Source of the DNA: Portulaca oleracea
Taxonomy: Eukaryota; Streptophyta; Magnoliopsida; Caryophyllales; Portulacaceae
Reading direction: 5' to 3'
Length of the DNA: 64,000 nucleotides
NCBI GenBank assembly: GCA_029582165.1
Contig: CM055874.1
Coordinates: forward strand, 27,054,883 to 27,118,882
In this document: in pieces, positions 45,298 to 55,565 of the stretch
Position numbering within the stretch: position 1 is the stretch's first letter
Layout of the letters: each line of letters begins with the position of its first letter
Made by a program: the position numbers and the translations under genes
The notes under the pieces: model-generated
Databases searched by the model: none
Seen by the model: the letters and a program-made list of their open reading frames with translations, nothing else
Told to the model about the DNA's origin: nothing

Positions 45298-48200
45298 TGT
45301 AATAACCCGACCCTAACCATACGTAATTAAGTTAAGCAATGAGATTAATTAACTAAATCGCGCATTTCAATTCAGTTAACTGTTTGTGTTTTTGCAGGAC
45401 TCGAACGGAGTAACGACCGTCATCCACTTCTTATATTATTTATAGATTAGCTAAGTGACAATTTTCTGCTACCCAAAGTAATCTCGGAATATTCGGGTCA
45501 TTTGACCTAAGTTTAGCAAGTCGAACGATTCATCGGTATTACTGTTATAATAATACTATTATTATCATAGCTATTTACCATTCCTTAATTTATTCATATT
45601 TCAATTTATTTCACATTCCCTTTTTATTACAAGTCTCCTTACTATGTTAATTCCGTAAGGATTTTTTTTTTTTATTCCGAAACTTTAGTATCAAATCAAT
45701 GTAAAATACATCCAAAATAAATAGGAATTGCATATTCCTAGTTTTTCTTATGCAAAGGCAAACAAGTGCAAGACCATCCTTTTAAATTACCAAATATTGA
45801 AGTTTGACCATGATCTTTGCAGTTGGTATTGCTTTACTAATTTATTCAATTCAATATATTGTACGTGCATCTCATTCCTCAAACCCCCTTCACTTCTCCC
45901 ATTTCTTTCTCTCTCTACCCTTTTAAAACTCAAGAACAAATACCACACTTTCTATCTGTCCCTCCTCTCTGGGTTGTGCACCCGGCCCCAGCAGATCGAC
46001 AACCACCTGACGTCGGCGTGAAGGACGTCGCCGGAAGTCTCTGCCGGCCACCTTCCTCCATCCTATCCATTATTGTTCAAGCTTTTCCTTTGGTGTCCTT
46101 CTCTCCCTTAATTGAAGGTAAACCCAAGTTAATTCTTCTCAATCTGAATTTCATACTTAAATTTGCAATCTTTGTACTTATCTTTGAATATTCTTAGTTA
46201 GTAATAGTAGAGATTACTGTGGTTGTTAATTGGGTATGAATTGGTGTTGAAAAAAATGGATTATTGAAGTATAGAACAAGAATTGGGTGGGATATTGTTG
46301 GATTACTCTTGCATGTTGGTTGTAGTTATTTAACTCCCTTTAAATTGTAGTTGATGCTGCTGTTTGAGGTACTTGTGGTTTAATTGAGTTGTAAGTGATT
46401 AAAGTGAAGGTATTCCAGTGTCTATGGGGTAATTCAAGTGAAATCATGCTTGGTATAATTGAGATTACGTATTTTGGGTCTTGCATGTATCCTTAGCAAA
46501 TTGGTATGCTCATAATTTAGAAAGTGTGTTGCTGGTTTTGGGTGTTTATAGACAAAGGACAAGCTTGCCAATAATTTAATACGTTAGAAATCATCTTAAA
46601 TGTCGGAGACGGGTTCTAGGAAGTTCAATTGAGTATGCATTTGTGTGTTGTTGTCTTTCGGGACAATTGGAATGTCCCGTGACCAAAAACTATTATGAGA
46701 ATTAATAGGCTTAAGTATTAGCTTGCACCCAGGCTTTAAACTTCGGGATTCCGATATGTATAACTCAAGTTTTAGTGGTTTTAATTTGGGTGCTATGTTT
46801 TTATACGTTTTTTTTGGGGCAGTAGATTTGTGAGTGTTTTAAGGTATCAAAGACGCTTAAATAGCTTAAGTACTTAACAAAAAGTTTTAGTACTTAACAA
46901 AAACTATTATGGGGTCTTACGAGTTTATCTGATGTCGAAGTGAAAAGTTATGACCGGCCAAAGTGAGGCTCCCAACCATGTCAAATCAGAGTTTTAATTC
47001 GCCGAGCCTTTTTCAGAGCCAATTTTCGGTGGCTTCCAAAACTTTTCTGAATTTGTGGTCAACATAAAAGTTGTAGATAAGATTTCAAGATTTCCGTAGA
47101 TTACTAGCACACATTCATACGATGTGTACATCTTAAATTATGAGTTCTCAAAGTTCCCTTTCCAAACCTTCCGATCTGCAGATCAGCGTTCATGTTTGCT
47201 CATTTTCAAGCCTTTACACTCGTTTTTGGCCTTAACTCTTAACTGAAGAGTTGTAGAATTTATTTTTATCTTTCCAAAAAGTCATCTTATAAAAGTTTTG
47301 GAGGTCTATAGAGGAAGTTATGTCTTTCGCAAACTTACTACAAAGACCCAAAAATTCATCAAGCTTTTAATTAAAAGTTTACTTTTATCAAGTTAATTAG
47401 GAGAGTTCCTCCTTACCAACGATCCAAGTTAATTCGCTTTAGTGTTTTTATCTCAAGTGTGATCCAAGAGGTCGTTGTTGCTCCCTGTTTGAGTCCAGTC
47501 AAGCTTTTCAAGTCGCTTTATTTGCGGTTCATCTGTTAAGGTACGCATATTGCCTGTACCCTTCTTAAATTCTTTTATTTAAGTTTAATGACCAAGTGTA
47601 AAGATATTGAAAGTGATTTTAGTTTAATTGTTTTATCAGTTAATTATGGCCCCGACCCATTGTTATTAGTGCCAATGAGCACTCCCACAGTAAATACTTG
47701 ACCTAGTGTCAACCTATCCGGATCTCCCGATCGGTCCGGGTATACGCATACGGAGGCTTAGACCGATGATCGCAAAGCAGGGGACTATTAAAGATAATAA
47801 TACGGCAAGCATGTTCATTTTTGTTCATTGTTGTTTATTGTTTTATGGTTTTACTGTTTTAATGTTTATAAAATGAATTGAAATGCGCAAAATAAAATGA
47901 ATTGCCTAAGTTTATTTTACTGTCCAGGGATATGCATATTGAGTTTCGACTCATTTGCAAATTGTTTTATGTTTTGTATTAGGAAGTATGCTAAGGGGTA
48001 GCAACCTAATACCAGTAATAGGCCCGATTGTTATGAAGGTAAAGAGACCGTCATCTATGCCGGGAAGTCACACCCTTTGCGTTTTATGTCAAGTTATTTT
48101 CAGAAGTTTGTACTTTGGACTAGTGAAGTCAAGTGTAATTATAACTTTGGATATGTATAAAGCTACCCTAAGGTTTTTGTTCTCTTGTGGTGTTTATGTG

Positions 48201-48379
48201 GGTAGTATACCAGTTTCCTTGGGTTTGATGAGTTGTAATTAAAGTTATTTATGGTTGTTAAGCCTTGTCCATATTTGTGGACAGCGGTAATGCCTTCAGA
48301 TTATATTTCCGCTGCGCTAATCATTGGGTTATGAGGTAATTACAGATAATCTGGTGATCATGAATCTAGGGGCGTTATA
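45298..48379 (+). mobile_element. Solo LTR, 3.1 kb, Tekay/Del-like
   Basis: TGTAATAACCCGACCC at the start and GGGGCGTTATA at the end, with a perfect 5-bp duplication AACTC (45293-45297 and 48380-48384). These ends are degenerate forms of the TGTAA-ACCC...GGGGTGTTACA type seen in long-LTR chromovirus-like families. No internal coding region is present, so it is the product of recombination between two LTRs. ORFs inside (45728-46197, 47955-48242) match nothing I know. It sits between the copia LTR and its gag. Confidence 0.85.
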
Positions 48380-48394
48380 AACTCGTTCTTAGAT

Positions 48395-49058
48395 TGTTGG
48401 AAAATATTTGAATAAAATGGTTTGACTTATACAATTACAACAACTAAAAATAACCTTTTCGAAATCTAGAATACAATCACTGAGAATAAAAATCAACCAA
48501 CTAAAACTTTATCTAGCGGACGAAAATGAACACATTAATAGCATCACAACACATAATAAAATGGTAGGAAATAGCAAATCGTGTCGTCCTAAGAACGATT
48601 TCGCCGAAGTTACGGTGCAAACCTCCTCTAGGCGGCCGTCCCCATGATTAACACGGTGTTAATCAATCCAGTGCACTCCCAATTAATTAACTTGGAGTAC
48701 TTGAAATCATGCCCAAAGATGGTTATATAAGAGCTAAAGAGTTGAATGAAAACTAGGGGATAATATAAGAACTTGTAGGGAATTAAGGAGAAATAAATAG
48801 AACTTTGATTGGGACTATGCGTGAGAGACCAAAGGGGGAAAAAGGCAGAAGTGTTTTTGCTCAATTGGATGCGTATAACCCCCTCATCCCACGATTATTC
48901 ATAGCAAAAGGGAAGGGTAGAAATTTGCAAGAGTTTTAAGCAAATTTGACAACCATTAGTCCATCATGCTTTAAAGGATCCAATAGATACAAAAAGGTTG
49001 GCTTGAGAGGCAAGTAACCATTGACAACACAAAAGGAGGGGGGGAGGGCGGGGGAGGG
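48395..49058 (-). repeat. 5' LTR of the Ty1/copia element, first part
   Basis: It matches 40153 onward up to the G-rich run at 49036-49058, where the Ty3/gypsy element begins. The LTR resumes at 58969-59032. Confidence 0.93.
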
Positions 49059-50593
49059 TGATGTATCCTAGCCCAAGGACCTTTAACTCAGCAAGCTAGG
49101 AAACATCATAGGAACCCAAGGACCTCACAAAAGACATAAAGAACCAAATCGAATGAGAGAAAATTGCAGCAAATGATGATTTTATCTTAAGAACAACGAG
49201 AGAACCCAAACTTGCATAAACCATACAATGGCAAAGACTCACGAAGGAAATCAAGAATCAGCTGAAGGACCTTACGTTGGTTCAGAGAAGTAACGCCAAA
49301 GGAAGAAAACATCAACTACGAATGGAGAATGATGTGTTTAAATCAAATGGCGATTAGAACCTGATTCTCGCATACCATATAACATCAAGAAACTCACGAA
49401 GGATCAAGAACTCACTCAAACAAATGGAACTCAACAATAAGGAATGGAAAATGCTGGAACTAAAGGGGTATAACTAGAGATTGATACCGATACAGACTCA
49501 CCACGATTGAATCACTAGTTTGGACAAGTGAATGGAGATCGATACAGACACACCACGATTCCAGACACAAGGGCAATGACTCGATTTCCTCAATGGATAC
49601 AGAAACACCACCATTGAAACAACCAAGCTCTACATAACACCACTAGGAATGCCAATCCTAGATACTGAAGTAGAATTAACCGGATGAGAGTTTTAGATAA
49701 TCACAAACAAGAAGCTCAAAGCTTTCTATTTCATAAACGTCACGTGTCTTGGCTGAATGCTATTACATGAGTTATATAGTACACGGCTGGAAATAAAGAA
49801 AGCTAGCAAGCAAGTACACAAGTAGCTAAACCATCTAGAGTGAGGTTTCCTAACGACGAAGAAACCTCCTAATCTTGCTTAATTAAACTAATTACAACTA
49901 ATTAAGCTAATACATATCTTCACCATGAGGTTTTCGTCCAATTGGATGGCAAGGAGGTCCAATCGAAGCATTACACGTAGCACTTCTCCATTGGAGCATC
50001 TTACTTCACTTGGATCCCAATCCTTGGTTGCCAAGTGAAAACACACGTTTGGTTTTGTTCCAAATCAGTTGAGTCTTCCTTGGTCATCCTTAGTATGAGA
50101 AAACCAAATACCAAGCAAAAAGACCAAAATACCCTTTGAAAGAACACCAAAATTTCAAACAGGCCGCAGATAAAGGTCCTTATCGCACGTCCAGAAGCAA
50201 ACGGCTGTGTAGGATTCAAATGACCTCCAAACCTTGCAAACTTGGACATTATGGAAAGCTCTTTGAACCCTCTATCAAAGTCTCCAAGGGCAAAAGTGGA
50301 GAAGAAGTCTAAACTTTGAGATAATCACACAAACAGAATAGGCATCATTCTGGATGAATGACATTCTCTCTATTTGTGTTCTTCTTGACTTCATGGCTAG
50401 ACTATGTGACGTCGAAAGATGAGGGAACAACAAGCACTAAATCAAAAGAACAAGATTAATCTCATCATCACACTTCAGAAACAACCGTCTCCAAGTAAAC
50501 GTCCTCTACACACACCCAAATTTCAAATAGCTATGCAGAATGCAAATGCCCTTCAACTGACTTGTTCTTGGGTGATCTGGGAAGCTTGGACAT
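49059..50593 (-). repeat. 3' LTR of the Ty3/gypsy derivative, first part
   Basis: It aligns with 57249 onward almost base for base until GGACAT, where the younger element at 50594 interrupts it. The rest is 55078-55261. Confidence 0.95.
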
Positions 50594-51520
50594 TGATGTA
50601 TAATGGGATCAAGGATGATCACATTACACAACAATATAAGGATCTTTAAACTTGGGGTTAGATAGATTGATTCTTGATCACAAGAATGAATGAATAAAGA
50701 TGGAAATGGAGTGTAAATGAATGAATAATGGATGATGGATGAATGGATGGATGGATGAACGAATGAATGGGGATGTATTCTGGTTGGTATGGAAAAGAAG
50801 GGAATGAAAATGCAATGGAAATCAAAAGATTCAAAAGAATAGATTGAAACTTACAACAAGAATGAATCGTTTGATCGAATGATAAACGGCTTGGGATCTT
50901 CTAAGGGGATACAGATTCACCACTCCTAGAATCCTCCAACTCTTCCTATCACCATCTAAGATAGCCAATCTTAGAATAGAAGAAGAGATTCAAAAGACTC
51001 TCCCTCAAGCGAACCAATTCTAGCACACAAGCTAGAGAGAAAACACAACGTGTTTAAATTTGATTTGTATTTGATATGAGATGTAATGAATACAAGGGCC
51101 TCCCAAGGGGTCTATTTATAGTAGAAGAGGACCCCCTAGGCATGCCTATTTCAAGAATACAAGGGATTCCTAGCTTACATCATCTAATACAAGTATGACA
51201 TCATAAAGAATCAAAATGAACTAAGCTAGATTAAAACTTGAATAACTTGCTCGTTTCTTCTCCAAATTCCAAGATTCAAAAACCGTTGGAAAGCTCTTTG
51301 AATGGTCTATCTTTGATTCTAGGATGACTTTCTCAAAAGCTTTATGGTTCTTGAGATATGGAGCAAATTACCGAGTTACCCTTGTTGAAGCCATTCGTTT
51401 GTGTAAGAGACATGAGTGAATGGGGCTCCTTTTCCATGTAATCAAGTATTTGGCTCCTTTGGTGTGTATTTGATGTCTTCCTTGATGACCTTGATGTATA
51501 TGGCTATCAAATATACATCA
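50594..51520 (-). repeat. 3' LTR of the condensed element
   Basis: TGATGTATAATGGGATC...AATATACATCA on the plus strand. Partner of 54148-55072 with a low percentage of differences, mostly near the left end. Confidence 0.95.
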
Positions 51521-51577
51521 TACTCCCCCGGTTGAAAAAGTTTATCCTCAAACTTAGACAAAACTTCTTCTAAACCG

Positions 51578-53116
51578 TTACATAGCACTTCTTCTAAGCT
51601 CATCCTTCTTCTTATAAGAGATCTTTCCAAAAGTATTGTTCACATCAACTTGCTTCTTCCTCTTGCGTTCCTTGAAGAGATTACAAACTCTCTTTTTAAA
51701 GGCTTTGAAATCATGACAGATCCCTTTGATGAACTTCCACTTTCTTCCAAGTTTTCTCATGAATAATCCAATGACATCATGGTGCTTCAAATCTCGTTTA
51801 TTCATGGAGATTGTAGAAATCTCATATAACTTCTCAACTTCAAAGTATAGATTCACAAGCTTGTAACTCATGATGAAGACAATGGTAATATGGTGTTCCA
51901 TCTTTGAAGAATGACCTTCAATGATCATAATATCATCTTCATACAACTCCTTGATATATTCAAGCCTAAGTACTCTTGAATCAAATATGTATCTCCTTGT
52001 TAGAAAACTTCCTTTAGTCAAAGGACTTGCTTCCTCCAAGTGACTTGATTTTGATGAACGAATCAAGTACTTCATCTCAAAGCATAATGATGGCTTGATC
52101 TCCTTATCATATGACACATACTCCAATACTTTGTAAGAATCACGAAGCTTAAGCATGAATCCTCCAAGATAATATTCCTTTTGCTCAAATACCCTCATGA
52201 TAGCAACAAGTATGAATGCTAAGCCATAAGCATGTAGCATCTTCTTTTCTCTACTTGGTATATCACCAAAATAATCCATGGGACAACTTCCTTGAGATAG
52301 GACTTCACCTTTCTCAACTGCATTTGTAATGAACAAATATGATGCAAGAATAGGGAATAAAAGAATATGATGATCATTTGCATCCTTTAAGAGACATAGT
52401 ACCTCATGTATAGATGCAAGTATGGACCCTTCTTGAATAATTCCTTTCTTCCTTTTGTCCACTTGAATTACTCCATTTGATGAGATATGTTGAGATAGCA
52501 TATTCTTGGACGAGAGGTAAGGACATTTCTCCAAAGGACTTACACACTCCTTTCTACTTCTACTTTGTATGATGATACTCATAGGAGAGAAACATTTCCA
52601 AAGAGATAAGAGAGAGTGGTCACTTGTCGATGGTGCTTGTCTTCCATCCAAATATTCACAAATGAGAACAAGTGATGGTAAAGGACATTGATCCTTTATA
52701 GGCTCTCGGTTTCCAACCTCTATTGGTGTAAGAATGAGACTCCTTGGTTCTTCGAATTCATGATACTTATTCTTCATAAGTGCGATAAGAGTGATTTGAT
52801 CCTCCTTGAGCCATGAGTCACAAGGTGGTAATAAGGACGCCTCTTGGAGCATGATACTCCTATCATACAACTTTGATTCTTCCAACAAAGTATAACAAGA
52901 ATCCATAGAAGTAATATTACAATATAATGAATTTTTGCAAATCTTGTAAAAACAAAGACTTACTAAACTTCTTGGAACAAAATGAATGTCCTTGTCATGA
53001 AATGAATGACCGTGTGAATAACTCTTTGTTTGTAATGTTTGGACCCTTGTTGTAGCGAGGCCAATATCATTGCCATGGTCCTTATAGATGGAACTACTTT
53101 CTCCTTCTTGAATCAA
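51578..53116 (-). CDS. Condensed pol-derived ORF, 512 codons
   Basis: An open frame without recognisable catalytic centres that still follows pol of 30545-36973 from start to end. MDSCYTLLEESKLYDRS (about residue 71) corresponds to MDACHILLGRPWLFDR. KYHEFEEPRSLILT (about 115) corresponds to EHHEFQEHKDLILA. SSNGVIQVDKRK (about 212) corresponds to LSKEGIQVDKEK. FDSRVLRLEYIKELYE (about 378) corresponds to LDSRVLGFEHIKGLYE. NLYFEVEKLYEI corresponds to NLYFEEVVKLHGI, and FMRKLGRKWKF to LWKKLGTKLKF. The RT YxDD box, the RNase H acidic residues and the integrase D-D-E are absent; the protease D-x-G reads EGE. Many deletions kept the frame open. It is in the same frame as gag, one TAA apart (53180-53182). 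Function, if any, is unknown. Confidence 0.7.
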   Translation of the reverse strand: MIQEGESSSIYKDHGNDIGLATTRVQTLQTKSYSHGHSFHDKDIHFVPRSLVSLCFYKICKNSLYCNITSMDSCYTLLEESKLYDRSIMLQEASLLPPCDSWLKEDQITLIALMKNKYHEFEEPRSLILTPIEVGNREPIKDQCPLPSLVLICEYLDGRQAPSTSDHSLLSLWKCFSPMSIIIQSRSRKECVSPLEKCPYLSSKNMLSQHISSNGVIQVDKRKKGIIQEGSILASIHEVLCLLKDANDHHILLFPILASYLFITNAVEKGEVLSQGSCPMDYFGDIPSREKKMLHAYGLAFILVAIMRVFEQKEYYLGGFMLKLRDSYKVLEYVSYDKEIKPSLCFEMKYLIRSSKSSHLEEASPLTKGSFLTRRYIFDSRVLRLEYIKELYEDDIMIIEGHSSKMEHHITIVFIMSYKLVNLYFEVEKLYEISTISMNKRDLKHHDVIGLFMRKLGRKWKFIKGICHDFKAFKKRVCNLFKERKRKKQVDVNNTFGKISYKKKDELRRSAM

Positions 53117-53179
53117 TGAACATACTTCTTCTTGGATGGTATGATGAGAGTAAGAAATAAGCTCTCTTTTTTGTTGATC

Positions 53180-53932
53180 TTACGGTACACTAGCCTCTTT
53201 CAAGACTCTACTTATAACAAGCAACTCTTCTCCATTTAATTCTTCTACATACATCTTTTCTAATACAATATCCTTCTCTTTTTCTTCCTCGTGTACTTCA
53301 TGAGGCACGCTACATACCTCATTCATGCCAAGTTTATGAACATCCTCATGCTTGTCAAATACATCAAATACCACACTTTCAATTTCTGGTTGCATGCTTA
53401 ATGATGTTTGATAATCAACCAAAGATACTTCTTTCTCCTTAGGACATGCACTTTCAACATGATCAAAATTTTGGCAACATAGACATGTACTTGGGACAAT
53501 GGGAATGGGAAGGTTTATAGGCTGTTTTGAGGAGCTTTGGATTAGAGGTTTAGGATGGGATGGGGGCTGATTTTGTGGAGCTTTTGTGTTTGGTTGTTTT
53601 GTGGGAAATGGTGGTCTTTGTTGTATATGGGTTTTATCCCAAAGTTCTCTACTCCTTACTTGTATTTCAACATCAAGAGCTAAAGAACTCAACTCTTCCA
53701 AGTTTCCGTAGGATTGATGTACAACAACACACCAAATGTAATCATTAAGACCAAGAGTGTAACATACCAAAACGTGTGGATCATCCTCCTTAAGGCCATA
53801 CTTCTGTAGTTGTCGTCTGAATTCTATTGTGTATTCAACCACATCCTTGCTCCCTTGCTCCAAACGTTGCAAATCACTTTGTGAATTCATGCAAGATCTT
53901 TTGCAAGCCATAGAATATGAATCTTGATACAA
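53180..53932 (-). CDS. Truncated Gag of the condensed element
   Basis: Corresponds to the second half of Gag in 30545-36973. DLQRLEQGSKDVVEYTIEF aligns with KLQRLVQGSRSVEEYTKEF, and NLEELSSLALDVE with SLDELSSLALKVE. The first part of the capsid region, including the WWTNLQKKR block, is deleted. A Pro/Gln-rich linker and a complete zinc knuckle CLCCQNFDHVESAC (C-X2-C-X4-H-X4-C) follow, then an acidic stretch with EELNGEELLVISRVL. It ends at a TAA replacing the Asn codon in SVPNDQ of the relative. A retained zinc knuckle could still bind RNA; that is inference. The chosen start is the first ATG; MACKRS slightly downstream is also possible. Confidence 0.75.
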   Translation of the reverse strand: MYQDSYSMACKRSCMNSQSDLQRLEQGSKDVVEYTIEFRRQLQKYGLKEDDPHVLVCYTLGLNDYIWCVVVHQSYGNLEELSSLALDVEIQVRSRELWDKTHIQQRPPFPTKQPNTKAPQNQPPSHPKPLIQSSSKQPINLPIPIVPSTCLCCQNFDHVESACPKEKEVSLVDYQTSLSMQPEIESVVFDVFDKHEDVHKLGMNEVCSVPHEVHEEEKEKDIVLEKMYVEELNGEELLVISRVLKEASVP

Positions 53933-54131
53933 AAGATCACAAGAAACTCACAAACTTGGGTTTAGAATGTAGGGACGAGAAGGGGTATCTGTTTAGGCTA
54001 GATTTGTGTTTGGGCTATGGGGTTCTTTGTGGAGTTCTTGGTGGACGTGTTATGGAGCGATGGTGGGGGATGGATTTGTGATGGAAAGATGGTAAAAAGA
54101 TAGTTCAAGAACTAAGAGAATCAACTCCTAA

Positions 54132-54143
54132 GCTCTGATACCA
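54132..54143 (-). promoter_or_regulatory. Primer binding site, initiator tRNA-Met
   Basis: TGGTATCAGAGC on the minus strand, four bases from the 5' LTR end. Intact, so this copy keeps the cis signal for reverse transcription. Confidence 0.92.
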
Positions 54144-54147
54144 ATTT

Positions 54148-55072
54148 TGATGTATAATGGATCAAGGGAAGATCACATTACACATGAATTTAGGATCTTT
54201 AAACTTGGGGTTGGATAGATTGATTCTTGATCACAAGAATGAATGAATAAAGATGGAAATAGAGTGTAAATGAATGAATAATGGATGATGGATGAATGGA
54301 TGGATGGATGAACGAATGAGTGGGGATGTATTCTAGTTGGTATGGAAAAGAATGGAATGAAAATGCAATGGAAATCAAAAGATTCAAAAGAATAGATTGA
54401 AACTTACAATAAGAATGAATCGTTTGATCGAATGATAAACGGCTTGGGATCTTCTAAGGAGATACAGATTCACCACTCCTAGAATCGTCCAACTCTTCCT
54501 ATCACCATCTAAGATAGTCAATCTTAGAATAGAAGAAGAGATTAAAAAGACTCTCCCTCAAGAGAACCAATTCTAGCACACAAGCTAGAGAGAAAACACA
54601 ATGTGTTTAAATTTGATTTGTATTTGATATGAGATGTAATGAATACAAGAGCCTCCCAAGGGGTTTATTTATAGTAGAAGAGGACCCCCTAGGCATGCCT
54701 ATTTCAAGAATACAAGGGATTCCTAGCTACATCATCTAATACAAGTATGACATCATAAAGAATCAAAATGAACTAAGCTAGATTAAAACTTGAATAACTT
54801 GCTGGTTGCTTCTCCGAATTCCAAGATTCACAAACCATTGGAAAGCTCTTTGAATGGTCTATCTTTGATTCTAGGATTACTTTCTCAAAAGCTTTATAGT
54901 TCTTGAGATATGGAGCAAATTACCGAGTTGCCCTTGTTGAAGCCATTCGTTTGTGTAAGAGACATGAGTGAATGGGGCTCCTTTTCCATGTAATCAAGTA
55001 TTTGGCTCCTTTGATGTGTATTTGATGTCTCCCTTGATGACCTTTATGTATATGGCTATCAAATATACATCA
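54148..55072 (-). repeat. 5' LTR of the condensed element
   Basis: 925 bp, partner of 50594-51520. Followed by the target duplication GACAT at 55073-55077. Confidence 0.95.
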
Positions 55073-55077
55073 GACAT

Positions 55078-55261
55078 CATGCTACAAAAGCCTCCCTGGC
55101 ACAAAATGGAGGAGAGGTCTCAATCCCGAGGTATTGAGAATGGTAGATAGGGCCTCACGTAGGGTGAATAGCCTCCCATATTGCCAAGGCCCTTCTTGGA
55201 TTCATGGATGACCTCATTGCATACTTGCACCAAGTGAGGAGGTGTGGGTTGATCTCCATCA
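55078..55261 (-). repeat. 3' LTR of the Ty3/gypsy derivative, second part
   Basis: It continues the LTR interrupted at 50593 and aligns with 58785-58968. It ends CTCCATCA, and the polypurine tract (TTGGGGGGTA on minus) lies at 55262-55271. Confidence 0.93.
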
Positions 55262-55545
55262 TACCCCCCAAGTTGAGAAAAGTTTGTCCTCAAACTTGGA
55301 AGGTCCTCTACCTCATAATGGTATGGCCTCAAATCAACTACATGGAAGGTTGCACTCCCACCATGTTCATCCGAAAGATCCAACTTGTAAGCACTGTCGC
55401 CTACCTTCTCAAGGACCTCAAAAGGACCTTCGTCTCTTGGAACCAACTTCCCTTTCCTCTTGGATCGAAATCTGTCCTTCTTTAGATGAATCCAAACAAG
55501 ATCACCCGGCAGATAAACCATCTTCTTCTTTCTTTTTTTAGCCAA
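55120..55545 (-). pseudogene. Integrase C-terminal region of the Ty3/gypsy derivative
   Basis: YLPGDLVWIHLKKDRFRSKR, then FEVLEKVGDSAYKLDL and FHVVDLRPYH: the same C-terminal integrase domain as at 711-1016 and 31326-31916. It directly follows the protease/pre-RT region without RT, RNase H or catalytic integrase. The open frame starts within the fused region and runs into the LTR. A one-base change in a C-run near 55612 puts it out of frame with gag. Confidence 0.85.
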
Positions 55546-55565
55546 ATTATTTGAATTAAACTTGG

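Larger units (their letters stand above)
50594..55072 (-). mobile_element. Non-autonomous Ty3/gypsy element with condensed gag-pol frame
   Basis: 4479 bp, perfect duplication GACAT (50589-50593 and 55073-55077), LTRs of 927 and 925 bp, initiator-Met primer site and a GGGGGAGTA polypurine tract. It lies in the left LTR of the element at 49059-58968, so it is the youngest insertion of the stack. LTR blocks are shared with the element at 30545-36973. The coding part is one gag-pol-derived frame with a single stop, much shorter than in the relative. Confidence 0.92.

Noticed and set aside
45728..46197. Two overlapping plus ORFs of 97 and 112 codons.
   Set aside because: They lie inside a solo LTR and match nothing; LTRs are not expected to code.
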